Shown here one piece after another: positions 6,754-9,812 of a DNA stretch of 9,812 bases. Both the position numbers and the translations under genes were made by a program. The notes under the pieces are model-generated. The model did no database searches and had not been told where the DNA came from. It saw only the letters and a program-made list of their open reading frames with translations. Every line of letters starts with the position of its first letter. Positions within the stretch are counted from its first letter, which is position 1. This stretch comes from Gammaproteobacteria bacterium (GTDB lineage: Bacteria > Pseudomonadota > Gammaproteobacteria > UBA9214), in the NCBI GenBank assembly GCA_030632175.1, contig DAOVVG010000067.1, forward strand, positions 1-9,812. Reading direction: 5' to 3'.

Positions 6754-7025
6754 GATGCTGTCCGGTTGTTATGAAAACGGAAGCAGCTCATTCTAGCATT
6801 ATTCTGCGGTTTTTCTATTATTTGGTGGGGCTTTTGTACCGCCTGATTGAGCCAGTGCTGCCGGGGCAAACCCTGATCGCGGACACGGTCCGCTCCTACA
6901 GGTACAGCATAGTAATTTTGTAGGAGCGGACCGTGTCCGCGATCAGGCATGATCCGCACAGGCGCCGGTCGTAACGAATCCTGTACAATGCCGGTCTTAT
7001 ACTTGCTGGCCTGCTGGAGCCTGGA
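6754..7025. promoter_or_regulatory. Divergent purE / purC control region
   Basis: This 272-bp region carries the start signals of both purine units. For purE (minus strand), TGCTAGAAT at 6798-6790 forms a possible extended -10 box about 37 nt before the start codon, with no recognisable -35. For purC (plus strand), TATACT at 6998-7003 and TACAAT at 6984-6989 are possible -10 boxes, again without a good -35. I saw no convincing E. coli-type PurR box. A REP pair (6872-6947) sits between the two sets of signals. Confidence 0.45.
6872..6947. repeat. REP inverted pair (REPIN) with perfect 29-nt arms
   Basis: Arms 6872-6900 and 6919-6947 are exact reverse complements over 29 nt around an 18-nt spacer. 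Each contains head TGTAGGA, stem GCGGAC-CGT-GTCCGC and tail GATCAGG in the forward sense. It is the best-preserved copy in the window and lies between the divergent purE and purC starts. Its spacer begins GGT like other copies but otherwise differs from them. Confidence 0.9.
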
Positions 7026-7910
7026 ATGCTGGAAACCCTGTACGAATCAACCCTGAAGAGCCTGCCGTTACTGGCCCGGGGCAAGGTGCGTGATGTTTAT
7101 GCGGTAGGTGATGATCACCTGCTGATGGTTACCACCGATCGTTTATCCGCCTTTGATGTCATCCTGCCTGACCCGATACCGGGCAAGGGTGCGGTATTGA
7201 CGGCGGTCTCGAATTTCTGGTTCAAACAGACGCAGGATATTATTCCCAATCACCTGACCGGGCTGACGCTCGCTGATGTGTTGCCGGATGAAAACGAGCG
7301 GGCTGAGGTTGAGGGTCGTGCCATTGTTACCAAAAAACTCAGGGCCTTGCCGGTGGAGGCGATTGTGCGTGGCTACCTGATTGGTTCCGGCTGGGTGGAT
7401 TATCAAAACACCGGGCATGTCTGCGGTATTCCGTTGCCCGCCGGCCTGCAGATGGCCGACAAGTTGCCGGAGGCTATTTTCACGCCGTCTACCAAGGCAG
7501 ACGTCGGTGGTCACGATGAAAATATTGATTTCGAAAAAACCCGGGCACTGCTGGGCGATGAACTGGCAGAACAGGTGCGTGATGTCAGTCTGAAAATATA
7601 TACCTCGTGTGCCGAGTTTGCTCTGGAGCGCGGCATCATTATCGCGGATACCAAGTTTGAATTCGGACTGGATGAAGATGACAGACTGGTCCTGATTGAT
7701 GAAGTCCTGACACCTGATTCCTCGCGTTTCTGGCCGGCGGCATCCTATGTGCCAGGCAAGAGTCCGGCGAGCTTTGACAAGCAGTTTGTACGTGATTACC
7801 TGGAAACACTGGACTGGGACAAGACACCTCCCGGGCCGGCATTGCCGGCCGGGGTGATCGAGAAAACAGCCGAAAAATACCGTGAGGCGCAGATACGCCT
7901 CACTGCGTGA
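7026..7910 (+). CDS. purC: SAICAR synthase PurC (long form)
   Basis: PurC (phosphoribosylaminoimidazole-succinocarboxamide synthase) joins CAIR and aspartate with ATP to give SAICAR, the step after PurE. The protein has 294 residues, matching the longer form seen in yeast and many proteobacteria, not the 237-residue E. coli form. Visible motifs are ARGKVRDVY (17-25), TTDRLSAFDV (36-45), PGKG (52-55), VEAIVRGYLIGSGW (110-123), an IFTPSTKAD segment (151-159) followed by HDENI (163-167), and IDEVLTPDSSRFW (224-236). GGAG sits 7 nt before the ATG at 7026. The DUF302 gene follows 17 bp after the stop, so the two are probably co-transcribed. Confidence 0.97.
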   Translation: MLETLYESTLKSLPLLARGKVRDVYAVGDDHLLMVTTDRLSAFDVILPDPIPGKGAVLTAVSNFWFKQTQDIIPNHLTGLTLADVLPDENERAEVEGRAIVTKKLRALPVEAIVRGYLIGSGWVDYQNTGHVCGIPLPAGLQMADKLPEAIFTPSTKADVGGHDENIDFEKTRALLGDELAEQVRDVSLKIYTSCAEFALERGIIIADTKFEFGLDEDDRLVLIDEVLTPDSSRFWPAASYVPGKSPASFDKQFVRDYLETLDWDKTPPGPALPAGVIEKTAEKYREAQIRLTA

Positions 7911-7927
7911 CCTACAGGAGAAAGACT

Positions 7928-8317
7928 ATGTACGGGTTTGATATTTCACTGTCCGGCAACATGGAAGACATCAGAAGCCGGGTTGTCGACGAGTTGCAGA
8001 AGGCCGGTTTTGGTGTGCTGACGGAAATTGATGTGGCGGCTACGCTCAAGAAAAAAATTGATGTTGATCGCAGACCGTACCTTATCCTGGGTGCCTGTAA
8101 CCCGAAGCTTGCGAACCAGGCGCTCAATGCCGACCCTGATATTGGCCTGCTGTTGCCGTGCAACGTGGTATTGCGTGAAGAGGAAGACGGCTCCGTTACG
8201 GTTGCCTTTATGGACCCGGCTGCTGTTTTGGGACTGGTCGACAAGGAAGGTGTCGAGCAGCTGGCTGGTGAAGTGCGCGGCCTGCTGGAGGGTGTGCGGG
8301 ATGCCCTGAAGTCCTGA
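7928..8317 (+). CDS. DUF302 family protein
   Basis: The protein has 129 residues when started at the ATG at 7928, which has an AGGAG ribosome site 7 nt upstream. The frame is open further left to an ATG at 7907, but that start overlaps purC and lacks a ribosome site. The chain is an alpha/beta soluble protein without a signal peptide. Typical DUF302 features are the N-terminal GFDISLSGNMEDI stretch, KAGFGVLTEIDV at about 25-36, YLILGACNP (51-59), IGLLLPCNVVLRE (72-84) and a late VAFMDP. Two cysteines at 57 and 78 lie in the conserved strands. The biochemical function of the family is not established. Position directly behind purC suggests shared transcription, not necessarily a role in purine synthesis. 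Confidence 0.9.
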   Translation: MYGFDISLSGNMEDIRSRVVDELQKAGFGVLTEIDVAATLKKKIDVDRRPYLILGACNPKLANQALNADPDIGLLLPCNVVLREEEDGSVTVAFMDPAAVLGLVDKEGVEQLAGEVRGLLEGVRDALKS

Positions 8318-8336
8318 ACAGGATGCTTAAAAAACC

Positions 8337-8404
8337 TATCGCAGACGAGGTCTGCTCCTACACTAATAAGAGAGTCCTGTAGGAGCGGACCTCGTCCGCG
8401 ATCA
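8337..8404. repeat. REP inverted pair (REPIN) after the DUF302 gene, first of a tandem
   Basis: The reverse unit (8338-8362) carries the stem GCAGAC-GAG-GTCTGC, in which one base pair differs from the usual GCGGAC/GTCCGC yet pairing stays perfect. The forward unit (8378-8402) has the standard GCGGAC-CTC-GTCCGC. The 15-nt spacer, read on the minus strand, starts GGACTCTCTTATT and resembles spacers of other copies. The element begins about 20 nt after the DUF302 stop codon. Confidence 0.88.
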
Positions 8405-8418
8405 GCTCAACAATGGCA

Positions 8419-8482
8419 ATCGCGCATGTGATGCGCTCCTACAATAATAGACACACCTGTAGGAGCGGACCGTGTCCGCGAT
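8419..8482. repeat. REP inverted pair (REPIN), second of the tandem
   Basis: The reverse unit (8419-8443) carries a variant but perfectly paired stem GCGCAT-GTG-ATGCGC. The forward unit (8458-8482) has GCGGAC-CGT-GTCCGC. The 14-nt spacer, read on the minus strand, is GGTGTGTCTATTAT, almost the same as GGTGTATCTATTGA in the pair at 5026-5090. Confidence 0.88.
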
Positions 8483-8485
8483 CAA

Positions 8486-8622
8486 TTAAACAACAGCAAT
8501 AGTGCTTAAAAAGTGCCCCTGTACCAAATAGATAGTCCCACAGGAGTACTCTCCAGACGATTTTTTTGCAGGGCAAATCCCCGTGCCATTGCCGGGTGCC
8601 GTGATCCCGGATTTCGACTATC
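8486..8622. other. Intergenic stretch with a possible decayed REP pair
   Basis: This 137-bp gap precedes the 120-residue gene. Segments 8495-8523 (AGCAATAGTG..., ending CCCCTGTA) and 8537-8561 (CCCACAGGAG..., ending GACGAT) lie in the positions and orientations expected of a third, strongly mutated inverted REP pair. A run of seven or eight T follows at 8560-8567. No convincing promoter for the next gene is visible. Confidence 0.3.
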
Positions 8623-8985
8623 ATGAGTCATGACGTTGTTGCGAGTGTATTCATGACGCTGCCAAGACTTTCTGTGAATTTTGACGCCAGTGCAGAACCA
8701 CTGCACAAGCGTGCGCCGTCGCATGATGAACACGGCAAGCCGCTTTGTGATTTCATGATGTTGATCCCCGGACTGCGTGACAAGCCAAAGCATATAATTG
8801 ATGACACCATCCAGGACATACATATTGTGTTGACGCATTTCAGTCATGCCGTGGTGTTTGCCGAATTCAATATGAAGCTGAACCTCCTGTGGGTATCCAT
8901 ACGGTCGATTCAGGGTGTTCGTCTCGAGATTGCCAGCGCTATCCAGGAACAGGTGCCCGGGGCAAAGCTGGTTTCACATATTTAG
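8623..8985 (+). CDS. Hypothetical protein, 120 residues, paired with a membrane protein gene
   Basis: I do not recognise this protein. It is soluble in character, with no signal peptide or membrane helix. It starts with a polar segment (DASAEPLHKRAPSHDEHGKP, about 21-40), then has alternating hydrophobic stretches: CDFMMLIPGL (42-51), DIHIVLTHFSHAVVFAEFN (65-83) and LNLLWVSIRSI (87-97), then a helix to about 110 and a final AKLVSHI. The layout would suit a small alpha/beta sandwich. The start is uncertain: ATG at 8623 and ATG at 8653 (codon 11) both lack a clear ribosome site. Its TAG stop is immediately followed by the ATG of the next gene, which supports both as real and translationally coupled. 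No competing gene covers the region. Confidence 0.65.
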   Translation: MSHDVVASVFMTLPRLSVNFDASAEPLHKRAPSHDEHGKPLCDFMMLIPGLRDKPKHIIDDTIQDIHIVLTHFSHAVVFAEFNMKLNLLWVSIRSIQGVRLEIASAIQEQVPGAKLVSHI

Positions 8986-9606
8986 ATGTTGTTTTCACAG
9001 GCAGGTATCCTGATCCTGCAGGGTCTTTCCGGCGCCCTGTTTGGCGCGCTGCTTTTTTATCTGTTGGGTTCGTTACTGCTGCGTCGCTGGGTATGCATTG
9101 ATGTTTACCAGCTGGCATTGTCGATGGCGGTTGCCTTTCTGGTGGCCATCGTCTGCGAAGTGTATCTCGGTAAACTGTATTACCTGGTGACCGGGCAGCC
9201 GCTCTGGCAGTACCGGGTGTGGGCGATTCATGAAGGTTATACCTCGGCGCTGAACTTTATTATCTGGCCCGTGTACGGATACTACGTGTATTTCGTGCAC
9301 CACGTATTATACGAAAGAAAGATCAACATCAGGCCGCGGTGGTTGAAAGGACTGGCCTCCGGGTTTGACGGACCGCTGCTGGAAATACTGGCGAACGGTT
9401 TTTTTCTGCTGTTTTATGGCACGTTTTATTTCTATTACCTGCCAGACGATCTGCGGCACTTTACCTCTGTACAGGTGATTCCCCTGTATATGGTGATGGG
9501 TGTAATTCTGTCATTGACGCTGGACTATCTGCAAGACAAGACACAGCGCTGGTTATACCCGGCCGGGTTTTATCTCGCCGGTGTTGGTTTTGTACTGGCG
9601 GGATAG
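8986..9606 (+). CDS. Hypothetical multi-pass membrane protein, 206 residues
   Basis: I do not recognise a family. About six hydrophobic helices can be placed, at roughly residues 5-31, 42-62, 85-107, 128-150, 160-182 and 190-206; the last runs to the C-terminus, which ends AG without a tail. Charged residues lie within or near membrane segments: CEVYLGKLYYL (about 57-67) and GFDGPLLEILANG (about 126-138). Aromatic residues are abundant (YGYYVYFVHH and LLFYGTFYFYYL). The ATG at 8986 directly follows the upstream TAG, so translation probably depends on the upstream gene; no good independent ribosome site is visible. REP elements lie on both sides of the two-gene unit. It could be a transporter or a membrane partner of the 120-residue protein, but nothing in the sequence settles this. 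Confidence 0.85.
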   Translation: MLFSQAGILILQGLSGALFGALLFYLLGSLLLRRWVCIDVYQLALSMAVAFLVAIVCEVYLGKLYYLVTGQPLWQYRVWAIHEGYTSALNFIIWPVYGYYVYFVHHVLYERKINIRPRWLKGLASGFDGPLLEILANGFFLLFYGTFYFYYLPDDLRHFTSVQVIPLYMVMGVILSLTLDYLQDKTQRWLYPAGFYLAGVGFVLAG

Positions 9607-9641
9607 GTAGCTCAATCGCCTGTGCAGTTTTCACTGCCGGC

Positions 9642-9705
9642 ATCGCGGACGAGGTCCGCTCCTACAGGTGTCTGGATTGAGGTAGGAGCGGACCTCGTCC
9701 GCGAT
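9642..9705. repeat. REP inverted pair (REPIN) after the membrane protein gene
   Basis: The reverse unit (9642-9666) and forward unit (9682-9705) both have the stem GCGGAC with a GAG or CTC loop and GTCCGC. The spacer GGTGTCTGGATTGAG resembles GGTGTATCTATTGA of the pair at 5026-5090. It starts 35 bp after the stop codon of the 206-residue gene. Its forward unit is also the first member of the tandem series that follows. Confidence 0.9.
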
Positions 9706-9812
9706 TAACAGGCCGTCAGCCCCAGCCGGTGCATGAGTCTACGCAGGAGCGGACCTCGTCCGCGATAAACAGGCCGTCAGTCCCAGTCGGTGCATGGGTC
9801 TACGCAGGAGCG
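9684..9812 (+). repeat. 61-bp tandem direct repeat built on the REP unit, running off the window
   Basis: The motif AGGAGCG recurs at 9684, 9745 and 9806, exactly 61 bp apart. Each period is a forward REP unit followed by a spacer of about 37 nt beginning (T/A)AACAGGCCGTCAG. The two complete spacers differ at about four positions. The third copy is cut by the window end, so the full number is unknown. Confidence 0.88.

Noticed and set aside
6754..7025. PurR operator or purine riboswitch in the purE-purC gap
   Set aside because: I could not find the E. coli-type PurR palindrome or a purine riboswitch core. The main palindrome there is the REP pair.
7907..7927. Upstream ATG as start of the DUF302 gene
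   Set aside because: It overlaps the purC end and lacks a ribosome site, whereas the ATG at 7928 has AGGAG at ideal distance and gives the usual family N-terminus.
8506..8847. Leftward open frame opposite the 120-residue gene
   Set aside because: It crosses the gene start and the decayed repeat region, with no ribosome site and no recognisable protein pattern; the rightward frame is coupled to a real downstream gene.
9642..9812. Evenly spaced repeats at the right end considered as a CRISPR array
   Set aside because: The spacers are near-identical rather than unique, the repeat is the same REP unit scattered elsewhere, and no cas gene is visible. A tandem repeat explains it better.

Overview
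The window reads as chromosomal DNA of a free-living gammaproteobacterium. The purine genes, NhaA and HPP-family proteins are all of proteobacterial type. The LysR-type regulator looks most like CbbR, the regulator of CO2-fixation genes, so an autotrophic or sulfur-oxidising lineage is possible. That is inference: no RuBisCO or sulfur-oxidation gene lies in the window.

Left part (1-3837, all minus strand): read in transcription order, there is a 75-residue two-helix membrane protein, an HPP-family membrane protein, an 81-residue RRM-like protein, the Na+/H+ antiporter NhaA, a DUF6498-type membrane protein, and the first 32 codons of a small PLDc_N-type membrane protein. Spacings are short, so this looks like one or two transcription units, and nhaA probably also has its own promoter inside the end of the RRM gene. 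The set looks like a membrane/ion-homeostasis neighbourhood.

Middle (3838-7910): a 224-bp divergent control region separates this cluster from a rightward CbbR-like regulator gene. That gene converges on the leftward purE-purK operon, whose two genes overlap by 4 bp. purE diverges from rightward purC, which is followed 17 bp later by a DUF302 gene. PurE and PurK together convert AIR to CAIR, and PurC converts CAIR to SAICAR, so three consecutive steps of de novo purine synthesis sit around one divergent promoter region.

Right part (7928-9812): after the DUF302 gene comes a block of palindromic repeats, then a pair of unrecognised genes (120 and 206 residues) that abut with no gap, then a second repeat block that runs off the window.

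The most distinctive feature is a family of short palindromic repeats filling the intergenic gaps from 4985 to the end. Each unit starts with TGTAGGA (containing the GTAG typical of REP elements), has a 6-bp stem with a 3-nt loop, and ends in GAT. Most occur as inverted pairs of 64-69 bp with a partly conserved spacer, i.e. the REPIN/BIME arrangement. Two units keep perfect stems through paired substitutions. At the right end the unit becomes part of a 61-bp direct tandem repeat. A different hairpin, at 3563-3600, covers the likely start codon of the HPP gene. I found no tRNA, rRNA, CRISPR array, insertion sequence or transposase, and no clearly novel defence or catalytic system.
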